Below are positions 1 to 7,342 of a DNA stretch of 42,791 nucleotides, piece by piece. Where the stretch lies: contig PAAU01000014.1 of NCBI GenBank assembly GCA_002699445.1, positions 1 to 42,791 of the forward strand, read 5' to 3'. Within the stretch, counting starts at the first letter, position 1. Each line of letters opens with the position of its first letter. The DNA is from Micrococcales bacterium. Its GTDB lineage: Bacteria > Actinomycetota > Actinomycetes > S36-B12 > GCA-2699445. The notes below the pieces were generated by a model. It searched no databases and was not told the origin of the DNA. It was given only the letters and a program-made list of their open reading frames with translations. The position numbers and the translations under genes are program-made.

Positions 1-506
1 AACAGTTCTTCCGAGTTGTTGCCGCGCTCAGTGATTTCATCCAACGTTGTCGGTGCTGCAATATCATCAAGAATCGGCAGCACACCTCGTGCATCCGTAA
101 GGATCAGTCGGGATAGCGAGCGAGGCGACTCGAGGACCAAACTATCCGCATCTCGCCTCAGATAACTAAACTTACTCAACCGAAAAGGTTGGTCGGGACC
201 GATTTTTCGACCGTTAGCCTGATAACCATCTCCGATTACTTCGATCCTAATTCCGATGTCGTGTTCTCGACTCAATATGGCGAGCGAGATGAGTCGATTG
301 ACTATCATTCGAGCCCAAATCTGCTCCTCCACTTCGGGTAAGGCTGCAATCAGATCTCGCTCGGAAACACCTGACGCCAATAAGTCGAGCGACTGCAGTT
401 GCGTCTCGGATAGATCTGAAAACCGCACTGGGCCACGCGGTGTAGTGATTGTTGAATCTGTGCCGTCATTTTCCAACGTGTGGCCGTCAGCCAACATTAG
501 TTTCAT
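1..506 (-). CDS. SagB-type TOMM dehydrogenase, N-terminal part (cut by window edge)
   Basis: An open frame runs from an ATG at 506 to the left edge (168 codons visible, no stop), so only the N-terminal part is seen. It begins 15 bases after the YcaO stop, with AGGA nine bases before the ATG. Around residues 105-150 it reads KFSYLRRDADSLVLESPRS and then LILTDARGVLPILDDI, which matches the pre-catalytic domain of SagB-type dehydrogenases. In those pathways the FMN enzyme oxidises azolines made by the cyclodehydratase to azoles. The nitroreductase-like FMN domain would lie outside the window, so an intact active site cannot be confirmed. Position directly after YcaO supports the call. The family call is by inspection, with no search run. 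Confidence 0.75.
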   Translation of the reverse strand, partial: MKLMLADGHTLENDGTDSTITTPRGPVRFSDLSETQLQSLDLLASGVSERDLIAALPEVEEQIWARMIVNRLISLAILSREHDIGIRIEVIGDGYQANGRKIGPDQPFRLSKFSYLRRDADSLVLESPRSLSRLILTDARGVLPILDDIAAPTTLDEITERGNNSEEL

Positions 507-521
507 TGATCGAGATCCTAT

Positions 522-2804
522 CTAGAAGAAGATGGGCGTTTGATTCAGATCCTCTTCAGCGACTGGCTCAGACAACCAGCCTAGTTCGACGGGAACATCA
601 AATAGGCGGCCTTCCCCCAACCGCGACCAAAAGTGCCGCATTCCCGGGACGATCGCTTTCATGACCGGGAATTCCACGTCCGGACGCGTCTGGTCCAACA
701 GCAGAACTTCGAGATCACGATCCTCAATCATCCGTATGGTCGTCTGCAGTTCAACTAATAGATCGCCGGAAGATAGATCCGGGATTTCGGAGAGTCGTCG
801 AGCGGGTTCATCCATCGGAATCAGATACTTTTTCTCCCTGGTGGATGCGTTTTCCCACCAATCAACCGCACCTGGGTCGAACGCCTTTGCTAGATCCCCT
901 TCACCGAGTTCGAACAAACTCGCAAAGAACTGATTCACTTCCGTGATTGACCGCATTATTCCCACTTGCGGATCGAGATGAGCGCCAAACCCAACCACGA
1001 TATTTTCGCTGTCGTTCTCCCTCGGCTCGCGCAATAGCGACACTGCAGCGAATGTAGGAATTCCGATGTCATTGGTTATATCCAATACCCAAAGGTCCCG
1101 ACCCTCACTGTCCAGCCAGCCGCGAAGTTCATCTAGATAAGGGATATCCAAATCCTTCAGTTCAACCTTGGGACGCTGTACCTGGTTGTACCACCATGTT
1201 GCGACGGCATCCCGTTCCACTAGCTCTAGCAGTGCCTGCAGCGCAGCTTCTTCTCGACTATTGCCGGCCGCGCAACCGTTGGAATCCGCGTAGTAGGCCA
1301 TCCGATTTGGCGTATCGTGTGGAGCTAGCTTGCTGTAGGAGTAATACAACAAACCTGTTGGAAGCCACACAAAACGATCTGATGTTGGCGCCCACATGGG
1401 AGACCAATCCGCTGGCTGTTTCGGATCGAATGGCTCCGGAACAATTTGGAAGCTGTTGCCCAAGGCGTTTATCTCAGCACGTTCTTCGTACTGAGAATCG
1501 CTAAACAAAAGAACTCGATCTGGTTCTACTATTTCAAGACCCTCTGATTCCATTTCGGCTACCGTGGCCCGCTTACGGATCTCATCAGCTCTAAAGACTC
1601 CGCTATAACGTTCGAAGGCTTCGGCCATCGCGCCTACCTTGGCTTGAATATCAGAGGTACCCTTTCCACCGCTTGCAGAGCGCAAGGAGTGTCGCATAAA
1701 GGAAAGACTGTCCGGGTGAGTTGCCCAGTTGTGGCTGGCCGAATATGCGTGTACCACTGGATGATCTGGATCCGCGACGCTTACTAGTCGGGAAACCACT
1801 CCAGTTATTGGACTCACCAGATGTTCGTAGTTCGCAATCGTTTCTTCTGCGGTCGCGGTCCGATGGCCACCGTCACTGACATGCAGATGCGGACGCGATT
1901 GAAACTCGATGCGAGCAGGTTCGCGGAACTTAGTACGCCGCTCACGATAGTCAGTTTCTCCGCATCTGTGGCATTGCGGGCGCGGGGTTAACTTATGTCG
2001 ATCCAGTTGCATTGAAGTTATATGGAGAGAGACCAACTCGTTGTGCAGTTGAGTTTCGTCGGTGACCAGCCACTTCGCTAGCTCGACTGCGGCGAGATTA
2101 CTCAGGATTCCCATAGCAGCCACGTTGCTGGCTTTGGAGGTTACCGGGGTTTCACCTGACCGCTCCAAGACGAAAGTATCCGCCATGTAGTTCATATTGA
2201 TTCGATCCACAAGGCACCGCAGACATCCCCCCGATCTCGGATCCAGAAAAGGACCCGCCCATGGATAGATGCCCGTGGGTTTAACCAAACCCCATCGCTT
2301 CTCGTTTGCGAACATCTTGGCGTCAATGTCATCGAGCTCCGGGTGGCGATAGTCGTCAGTCACTACAAGGACAAAATCGGCGTCTTCCGAAATCCTAAGC
2401 CCGGCATCTTCAAGGGCCTCTCCCATTTTTTCTACAGCAGTCTCACCAACCGTGATGAGCTGAACGGGGTTATCAGCTAGTACGCTCAGCGCTTTGGCCG
2501 GATCTTGACCGAGCCCCCGCCAGAAAGCAGCGATACCCGACGGTATCTCGGGATCAGCCTCTTCGATAAAACCACGCTGCTCTAGTCGGGAGAGACCGAA
2601 ATAGATTTCGGCTGGACTCATTGCGCTGGACAGTTCGGCTACGATTTCACGGCTCGATCTCGTTCCATCGATGAGCGGACAGATCGCTTCATAGATTGCG
2701 CCGTTTAGCACCGTCGGAGTGGTCTCAGTCAACAGAAAAATACCTTGTCCCGAGATGGTCGAGACGTGAAAGTCAGGTCTAAATTTCGGAACATCAATAG
2801 CCAT
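522..2804 (-). CDS. Fused TOMM cyclodehydratase (E1-like leader-binding domain plus YcaO)
   Basis: A 760-residue protein predicted to bind a precursor leader and cyclise core Cys/Ser/Thr to azolines using ATP. The N-terminal half resembles the ThiF/E1-like SagC partner, with two zinc-type CxxC pairs (SGGCLRCLVDR and PQCHRCGETDY). The C-terminal half is YcaO: SGGKGTSDIQAKVGAMAEAF then ERYSG, and NGCAAGNSREEAALQALLEL then VERDA supply the nucleotide and Mg ligands. The frame is open upstream to 2918, but that extension reads through a hairpin; I chose the ATG at 2804 because AAAGGAG lies upstream and MAIDVPKFRPDFHV looks like a real N-terminus. The protein ends LNQTPIFF and lacks the PxPxP tail usual in TOMM YcaO enzymes. 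It lies between precursor 1 and the SagB-type gene, in one apparent operon. Confidence 0.9.
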   Translation of the reverse strand: MAIDVPKFRPDFHVSTISGQGIFLLTETTPTVLNGAIYEAICPLIDGTRSSREIVAELSSAMSPAEIYFGLSRLEQRGFIEEADPEIPSGIAAFWRGLGQDPAKALSVLADNPVQLITVGETAVEKMGEALEDAGLRISEDADFVLVVTDDYRHPELDDIDAKMFANEKRWGLVKPTGIYPWAGPFLDPRSGGCLRCLVDRINMNYMADTFVLERSGETPVTSKASNVAAMGILSNLAAVELAKWLVTDETQLHNELVSLHITSMQLDRHKLTPRPQCHRCGETDYRERRTKFREPARIEFQSRPHLHVSDGGHRTATAEETIANYEHLVSPITGVVSRLVSVADPDHPVVHAYSASHNWATHPDSLSFMRHSLRSASGGKGTSDIQAKVGAMAEAFERYSGVFRADEIRKRATVAEMESEGLEIVEPDRVLLFSDSQYEERAEINALGNSFQIVPEPFDPKQPADWSPMWAPTSDRFVWLPTGLLYYSYSKLAPHDTPNRMAYYADSNGCAAGNSREEAALQALLELVERDAVATWWYNQVQRPKVELKDLDIPYLDELRGWLDSEGRDLWVLDITNDIGIPTFAAVSLLREPRENDSENIVVGFGAHLDPQVGIMRSITEVNQFFASLFELGEGDLAKAFDPGAVDWWENASTREKKYLIPMDEPARRLSEIPDLSSGDLLVELQTTIRMIEDRDLEVLLLDQTRPDVEFPVMKAIVPGMRHFWSRLGEGRLFDVPVELGWLSEPVAEEDLNQTPIFF

Positions 2805-2881
2805 CTTTGCTGTGTCATCTCCTTTGATTTGGTTGCGAAATATGGAAGCTGTAACCGCACGCGCGTGGGCTCTCGAGCGCA

Positions 2882-2927
2882 GAAATGGAGGTGGTGGCGC
2901 TCTCACAAGCGCCACCACCTCCGTTTC
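2882..2927 (-). terminator. Strong hairpin between precursor 1 and the cyclodehydratase
   Basis: A 15-bp perfect inverted repeat (2887-2901 with 2908-2922) has a six-base loop. Four further pairs extend it (2882-2885 with 2924-2927) beyond one mismatch. In the minus-strand transcript it follows the precursor stop by about a dozen bases and is followed by only a short U run, so it looks like a leaky terminator or RNA stabiliser rather than a full stop. Such an element would favour precursor over enzyme mRNA; that role is inference. Confidence 0.7.
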
Positions 2928-2938
2928 GAGGTGTTAGC

Positions 2939-3346
2939 TCAGTACCAGGTATCGTGACTCACCGCACCCGTGCAAGTGCAAAGACCTGAGCAGCAACAGC
3001 AATCAGTTCCGGCACCTCCAACTGCTGCTAAGTCGTCCTCACTTACCTTGCCGCTAGCCGGAGCGGGAGGGATAGGAATTTTCAGCATGCCGTTTTGGCC
3101 GCGTCCCACATTTGTCCAGTCACCTACGTGGGCTGATGGATCGTCGTAGAACTCAACCTTGTAGTGGTCGGGCCAATGCACACCTTCGTCGGCAAAAGCC
3201 TTGTACGGATTGGCAATCAGCTCCGTCTTGAAATTCGGATCATGCCAGGCTCGCCCGATGACCTTATGCATCGCTTCGTTGACTTCTTCGGCGTAGTCAT
3301 CCTTGGGATCTGTCGCGGCGCCAGCGGCGCGTTCGTATGTAGCCAT
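2939..3346 (-). CDS. NHLP-type TOMM precursor peptide 1
   Basis: A 135-residue precursor with a leader homologous to the nitrile hydratase alpha subunit (NHLP family). RAWHDPNFKTELIANPYKAF, an acidic VEFYDD segment and KIPIPPAP are leader features. The leader ends in DDLAAVGGAG, a double-glycine-like site, followed by a core of about 22 residues: four consecutive Cys, then SGLCTCTGAVSHDTWY. These Cys, Ser and Thr residues are plausible cyclisation sites. GGAGG lies four to five bases before the ATG at 3346. The gene is first in a minus-strand unit with the cyclodehydratase and SagB-type dehydrogenase. At 135 residues it is too short for a nitrile hydratase subunit, and no beta subunit is nearby. 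The product structure and cleavage site are not determinable from sequence. Confidence 0.88.
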   Translation of the reverse strand: MATYERAAGAATDPKDDYAEEVNEAMHKVIGRAWHDPNFKTELIANPYKAFADEGVHWPDHYKVEFYDDPSAHVGDWTNVGRGQNGMLKIPIPPAPASGKVSEDDLAAVGGAGTDCCCCSGLCTCTGAVSHDTWY

Positions 3347-3592
3347 ACGTTCCTCCAGTTATCTATCACGGCACCATGAGTCAATCGTCTTCGGTCCTTG
3401 GGTCGCAAGGTCACCAGCAACAAATAACCGAATTCACCCAGATGTCGTCTTTTGGGTCTTGCAGCCGATCCGATCCTGAGATTGCTCTGGCCAAGGCCTC
3501 CGACAGTCGGATGTTTCGATCGCAAACCGCCGTGCAAAAAGCGTTGGCACGGATATGGTGAGGGTACTGCTGGGAGCTGAGGGAGACGTTGT
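3347..3592. promoter_or_regulatory. Divergent intergenic region of the TOMM locus
   Basis: These 246 bases separate precursor 1 (leftward) from the flavin oxidoreductase (rightward), so both transcription units should start here. On the minus strand a TTGACT (3379-3384) resembles a -35 box, but no well-spaced TANNNT follows it. On the plus strand GAGGGAG precedes the oxidoreductase ATG. No clear operator palindrome was seen. Confidence 0.5.
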
Positions 3593-4876
3593 ATGCCCAA
3601 AGTCATTGTTCAGATCTATCCATCAATGGGCGGATACGAGCAGATGCAAGCGCATCGACCCATCGGGCGTGACCCCATGGTCTTCCAAGAAGTCATGAAG
3701 GGGATGCGAGACATCGCGGTAGCGATGGACGAACTCGGCTATTGGGGACTTTCCCACGTCGAACACCATTTCCACTCCGAGGGCATGGAGATGTCGCCGG
3801 ATCCTGGTCTGTGGAATCTGTACCTGGGCCAAGCCACGGAACGCTTACGCCACGGTCAACTGGGCTATGTACTGCCAAGTCGCGATCCGATCCGGCTAGC
3901 AGAAAAGATCGCGATGATCGATCATATGGTGGGTGGTCGACTGTTCGTTGGTATCGCACGTGGCTACCAGAAACGCTGGATGAATGTTCTAGGCCAGCGT
4001 CTAGATGTCGGCGCCTCTGACCGAAATGACGAGGCGGCCGAAGAGCGCAACAAAGAGCTCTACTTCGAGCATTACCGCATCATGAAACTTGCTTGGGAAA
4101 TGGAGTTGCTGCAATACAAGAGTCGACACTACGAGGCTCCTTTCCCTTTTGATGAAGGGATACCCGACTGGCCACCAGCTGACACTCTGACACGGAAGTA
4201 CGGCGCTCCCGGCGAGGTTGATGAAGACGGCACCCTACTGGGGGTTTCTGTAGTACCCGCACCACTGCAGGACCCACACCCTCCCATGTTCCAGCCATTC
4301 TCGGTCAGCCCAAGTACGGTGCGTTGGGCCGGTTCGCAAGGACTGATCCCCATCACAATGTTCGCTCCCGTCATGTTGGCCCAGTGGTACGCCGACCTTT
4401 ACCGACATGAGGCCGGTAAAGCTGGGTTCGATTTTGGTATTGGTCAAAATATGGGCCTGCTTCGTGGCTTCAGTATTCATAAGTCACGCATTGCCGCTCA
4501 GGAAGCGATGGAAAAGTATGAGGTACTTGCCTGGCGTGATTGGTACGGCGCATTCGGTCACCTGCGAGGCTTCAAATTTCCCGATGAGGATGGGCCGATC
4601 CCGGCTCCTGGCGAAAGTGTTCTGCAGCGACTCACCAAGGTAGGACTACTTATCGGTGGAACTGTCGACGATGTGAAGCGCAACCTCGAAGAGCAGTTGA
4701 AGACTGTGCCGTTCGAGTATCTCGTCTGGCACTTGCCTTATGCAGTCATGCCGCTAGATGAGACCCTGGAACAACTTGATCTCTTCGCGACAAAGGTCAT
4801 GCCCGAGTTTGGACTCGAAGCACCCGAGCCGCCGAAGTTACGAACCATAAGCCCAGCAGCGGTCGCAAGTCACTGA
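3593..4876 (+). CDS. Luciferase-like (LLM class) flavin-dependent oxidoreductase in the TOMM locus
   Basis: A 427-residue protein of the bacterial luciferase-like family (FMN or F420 dependent). The family appears in an N-terminal beta-barrel start (MPKVIVQIYPSMGG), GYWGLSHVEHHF, RLRHGQLGYVLPSRDPIRLA, and DHMVGGRLFVGIARGYQ, the usual flavin-pocket segments. GAGGGAG lies seven bases before the ATG. Its stop is followed 12 bases later by the second precursor, so the two are almost certainly cotranscribed. I infer a tailoring reaction (oxidation or hydroxylation) on the modified peptide, but an unrelated substrate cannot be excluded. FMN and F420 use cannot be separated by eye. Confidence 0.85.
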   Translation: MPKVIVQIYPSMGGYEQMQAHRPIGRDPMVFQEVMKGMRDIAVAMDELGYWGLSHVEHHFHSEGMEMSPDPGLWNLYLGQATERLRHGQLGYVLPSRDPIRLAEKIAMIDHMVGGRLFVGIARGYQKRWMNVLGQRLDVGASDRNDEAAEERNKELYFEHYRIMKLAWEMELLQYKSRHYEAPFPFDEGIPDWPPADTLTRKYGAPGEVDEDGTLLGVSVVPAPLQDPHPPMFQPFSVSPSTVRWAGSQGLIPITMFAPVMLAQWYADLYRHEAGKAGFDFGIGQNMGLLRGFSIHKSRIAAQEAMEKYEVLAWRDWYGAFGHLRGFKFPDEDGPIPAPGESVLQRLTKVGLLIGGTVDDVKRNLEEQLKTVPFEYLVWHLPYAVMPLDETLEQLDLFATKVMPEFGLEAPEPPKLRTISPAAVASH

Positions 4877-4888
4877 TTCGAGAACATT

Positions 4889-5290
4889 ATGGAGCAGGCT
4901 GCCGTGGATGACTTCAGTGAATTCCGTCAGGAATGGGAAAACGTGATTTCCCGAGTTATTGCACGCGCATGGGTCGACACTGATTTCAAGGCTGCGTTGA
5001 TTGATGACCCGACCCCGATTCTTCATAATGAAGGGTTGGTCTTTCCTGATCGATATGAAGTGGAATTTTTTGAAGACCAAGGCGCGAAACCGGGCGATTG
5101 GCACACCACCGGCCGTGGAATGAAGGCGATACACCGCTTTCCGATACCCCCGGCGCCTATCGAGGCATCAGTTTCTGATGCCGAACTAGGTATGGATGCC
5201 TCAGGTCTCGCCTGCTGCTGCCCATGTGCCAGCTGCACTGGAGCCGTCAGTCACGAAACCTGGGTCACGGACCTCAGTTCCACAAACTAG
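4889..5290 (+). CDS. NHLP-type TOMM precursor peptide 2
   Basis: A 133-residue second precursor, paralogous to the one at 2939-3346. Shared leader features are RVIARAWVDTDFKAALIDDP, VEFFEDQ, GDWHTTGRG, FPIPPAP and a VSDAEL helix before the core. The core begins near ASGLACCCPCASC and continues TGAVSHETW, followed by a nine-residue tail (VTDLSSTN with the preceding W). It lacks the GGAG of precursor 1; ASGLA sits at that place. The ribosome binding site before the ATG at 4889 is weak, and a GTG at 4904 with GGAG upstream is an alternative start. It follows the flavin oxidoreductase by 12 bases. The leader similarity suggests that the one cyclodehydratase serves both peptides. Confidence 0.87.
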   Translation: MEQAAVDDFSEFRQEWENVISRVIARAWVDTDFKAALIDDPTPILHNEGLVFPDRYEVEFFEDQGAKPGDWHTTGRGMKAIHRFPIPPAPIEASVSDAELGMDASGLACCCPCASCTGAVSHETWVTDLSSTN

Positions 5291-5345
5291 ACCTCCCGCT
5301 TGGCGGGTGTGAAATTGGCCTTGCTGCGGCTCCGCAATCAAGTAC
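5291..5345 (+). terminator. Weak hairpins after precursor 2
   Basis: CCCGC-TTG-GCGGG starts seven bases after the stop, and a second small stem (TGCG-GCTC-CGCA) follows near 5324-5335. A T-rich run (CTATTTTTC) comes only about 20 bases later. This may end the oxidoreductase-precursor 2 transcript, but both stems are short. Confidence 0.35.
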
Positions 5346-5502
5346 TCTCCTACTATTTTTCATTCGAAGCAGTGCCGAACATCCTCGTAGTTGCTAGCTC
5401 GTATTTGCTAGTTCGCGCCATTCCCATCATTGTCCGGGCGTCGTCGTGCACGGGGTCCTAGGATGTGGCAAACAACCACCACAGACAAACGAAAGGCCAT
5501 TC

Positions 5503-5952
5503 ATGCGCACAATTGCACTGGGCCTAGGAGTCGCAGCCGCCGCCCTAGCCTTCTCCGGTTGCAGTACCTCGGAAGAACAAGCTGCTGACAATACCGTCGA
5601 CGCTAATGCGGAAGTATGCGATGCCGTCCAGAACTTAGGGGCTACGTTGTCTACTTCACTGACCGCTGCATCAGAGAGTGTCTCGGGTGACTCTGAGGTA
5701 ACTGTGGGCCAAGCTGAGGACGCTGCCGATACTCTCGCCAGTCAATGGGAGTCAGCAAAAGGGGCACTAGAAGATCGCAATCAGGCCGTCTCCGAGCAGC
5801 TCAATATCGTGCTCGACAAGTACCAAGACACGGTGTCGTCGATTAAGGACAACAAAGATTTGTCGCTCAAGGATGCAGCGAGTCAGCTGCGTACCGCGCA
5901 AACCACTCTTAATTCCGACCTGGAGCAGATCGCAAACGACGTCGGTTGCTGA
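5503..5952 (+). CDS. Small secreted lipoprotein of unknown function
   Basis: A 149-residue protein beginning with a lipoprotein signal peptide: MRTIALGLGVAAAALAFSGC, with the lipobox AFSGC placing the lipidated Cys at residue 20. The mature part is Ala/Ser/Asp/Gln-rich and looks largely helical (for example DAASQLRTAQTTLNSDLEQI). A final Cys in NDVGC could pair with the Cys in EVCDAVQ. GAAAGG lies upstream of the ATG at 5503. The in-frame GTG-type start further upstream (5446) would put the signal peptide internally and is rejected. No family was recognised. It is monocistronic by spacing and shows no obvious link to the TOMM genes. Confidence 0.75.
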   Translation: MRTIALGLGVAAAALAFSGCSTSEEQAADNTVDANAEVCDAVQNLGATLSTSLTAASESVSGDSEVTVGQAEDAADTLASQWESAKGALEDRNQAVSEQLNIVLDKYQDTVSSIKDNKDLSLKDAASQLRTAQTTLNSDLEQIANDVGC

Positions 5953-6218
5953 CGCAATAGGGATTGTTGAGGTTCGAGTCGGGCCGCCAAACGGATCAAC
6001 CACGTTTGCTGCCCGGCTCGAGCCACCAGGTCAACAGGACAAGGCGCTACCCAGCCGTGGTTTCACCACCCAATGCGGCGACGGATAGCCCCACGCTGGT
6101 TGAACGAAATTTTCGAAGTCTCGCGGTTCTCAACTGACTCTTACCGCTGTCACAGCCAACTCTGGACTTTTAGGTGCAAGTTATTGGCAACGGGAAAAGA
6201 CAATCCGGAGGGACAGAC

Positions 6219-7271
6219 ATGAATAGCACAATCAAAATGGCCGGCGTCGGGGCAGGAGTACTAGCTCTTTCCGCTGCTGCCCTGGGTGGTATTGGCTTAG
6301 CTAATGCACAAGACAGTGGTTCGGGTGCTCAGTCAGAGGGGAAGCATCGCGGCCCGCACGGCCCCAAGGGCGAGGCGGTCACCGGCGATATAGCCGATCA
6401 GGCAAAGGCTGCTGCAGAAGAAGCAGTACCGGGTGGCACTGCGTACCGAGTTTTCGAAAGACGTGACGGCGGATATGCCGTGGGGATGAGCAAGGCGGAT
6501 AGTGGCCGAGTTGTAGTGCTCCTGAACGACAACTTCGAGCCTGAGGAAGTCAAAGATCTACCCGATCGCGGTGGTAAGGGAGACAAAGGCGAACTCGTGA
6601 CTGGCGAAAGTGCCGACCAAGCGACCGCAGCCGCCGAAGCTAAAGTGCAGGGCGGAACTGCCTACCGCGTTTTTGAACGACCTGACGGTGGATATGCCGT
6701 CGGTATGACCAATGCGGACGGCAAACCCGTTGTGGTGTTGCTGGATGACTCCTTCAATTACGAAGACACTAAGGAACTCCCTGAGCGACGGAAGGGACCA
6801 CGTGGAGTCCCGGTGACCGGTGAGGCAGCTGATAGCGCATCAGCAGCCGCACTGGACTACCTTGAAAAAGGCACTGTCAAGGCAGTGTTCGAGGGGCACA
6901 ACGATGGTTACGCGGTCGTCGTCCAAATGCCAAACGACAAGATCCGAAAAGTCCTGCTCGATAGTGAGTTCAGCGTTGAGAAAGTCGTATCGGGTAAGCA
7001 TCGCCGTGGAACTCCTCTCAAGGGAACAACGAAGCAGAAAGCCGAGAAGGCGGCTCTTGCGGAGGTCCCAGGTGAGGCAGTCCGCTCAGCAAAGCGCGAT
7101 GGAAAGTTCTTCGTGATCGTGCGCACCGATGATGGCGCCGTTGGAGTGAAAATGAACAAGAACTTCAAAGTAAAAGACACCAAGGAACTTCCGCCACGCG
7201 AGCGCGGAATGCGTGGTCCAGGCCCTCAGGGACCTGGTGATTCAAGCGCTGAGACAGCTTCGAATGTCTAG
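6219..7271 (+). CDS. Secreted PepSY-like repeat protein upstream of a two-component system
   Basis: A 350-residue protein with an N-terminal export signal (hydrophobic GVGAGVLALSAAALGGIGLA, likely cleaved after ANA). It carries four related units of about 70 residues; the first three begin VTGDIADQAKAAAEEAV, VTGESADQATAAAEAKV and VTGEAADSASAAALDYL, and the fourth LKGTTKQKAEKAALAEVPG. Each continues with a strand-rich half (GGTAYRVFE, DGGYAVGM, VVVLLNDNF), giving the helix-plus-strands pattern of PepSY domains. GGAGG precedes the ATG at 6219 by six to seven bases. It lies directly before a response regulator and kinase on the same strand, separated by a long palindrome. PepSY proteins often sit beside such systems, so an extracytoplasmic modulator or target of the kinase is the best guess. 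Confidence 0.8.
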   Translation: MNSTIKMAGVGAGVLALSAAALGGIGLANAQDSGSGAQSEGKHRGPHGPKGEAVTGDIADQAKAAAEEAVPGGTAYRVFERRDGGYAVGMSKADSGRVVVLLNDNFEPEEVKDLPDRGGKGDKGELVTGESADQATAAAEAKVQGGTAYRVFERPDGGYAVGMTNADGKPVVVLLDDSFNYEDTKELPERRKGPRGVPVTGEAADSASAAALDYLEKGTVKAVFEGHNDGYAVVVQMPNDKIRKVLLDSEFSVEKVVSGKHRRGTPLKGTTKQKAEKAALAEVPGEAVRSAKRDGKFFVIVRTDDGAVGVKMNKNFKVKDTKELPPRERGMRGPGPQGPGDSSAETASNV

Positions 7272-7285
7272 ACTCTTCACATAAG

Positions 7286-7325
7286 AGATTAGGGGCACCG
7301 GCAATATTGCCGGTGCCCCTAATCT
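7286..7325 (+). terminator. 40-bp perfect palindrome (hairpin terminator or attenuator)
   Basis: Every base from 7286 to 7325 is part of a perfect palindrome centred on AATATT, with GC-rich arms (GGGGCACCGGC and its complement). It begins 14 bases after the PepSY-protein stop and ends 17 bases before the response regulator start. No T run follows, so partial termination or RNA processing is more likely than a clean stop. A protein-binding site is also possible. Confidence 0.65.
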
Positions 7326-7342
7326 GATGGGAGCCTTGGAAG

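Noticed and set aside
2805-2918. N-terminal extension of the YcaO frame
   Set aside because: It runs through the hairpin and starts MVALVRAPPPP, unlike the family; an ATG with a ribosome binding site lies at 2804.
2939-5290. Possibility that the two small genes encode nitrile hydratase alpha subunits
   Set aside because: Their leaders resemble the alpha subunit, and CSGLCTC looks a bit like the metal motif CxLCSC, but both are only about 135 residues, there is no beta subunit, and they sit beside YcaO and SagB-type genes, so precursors fit better.
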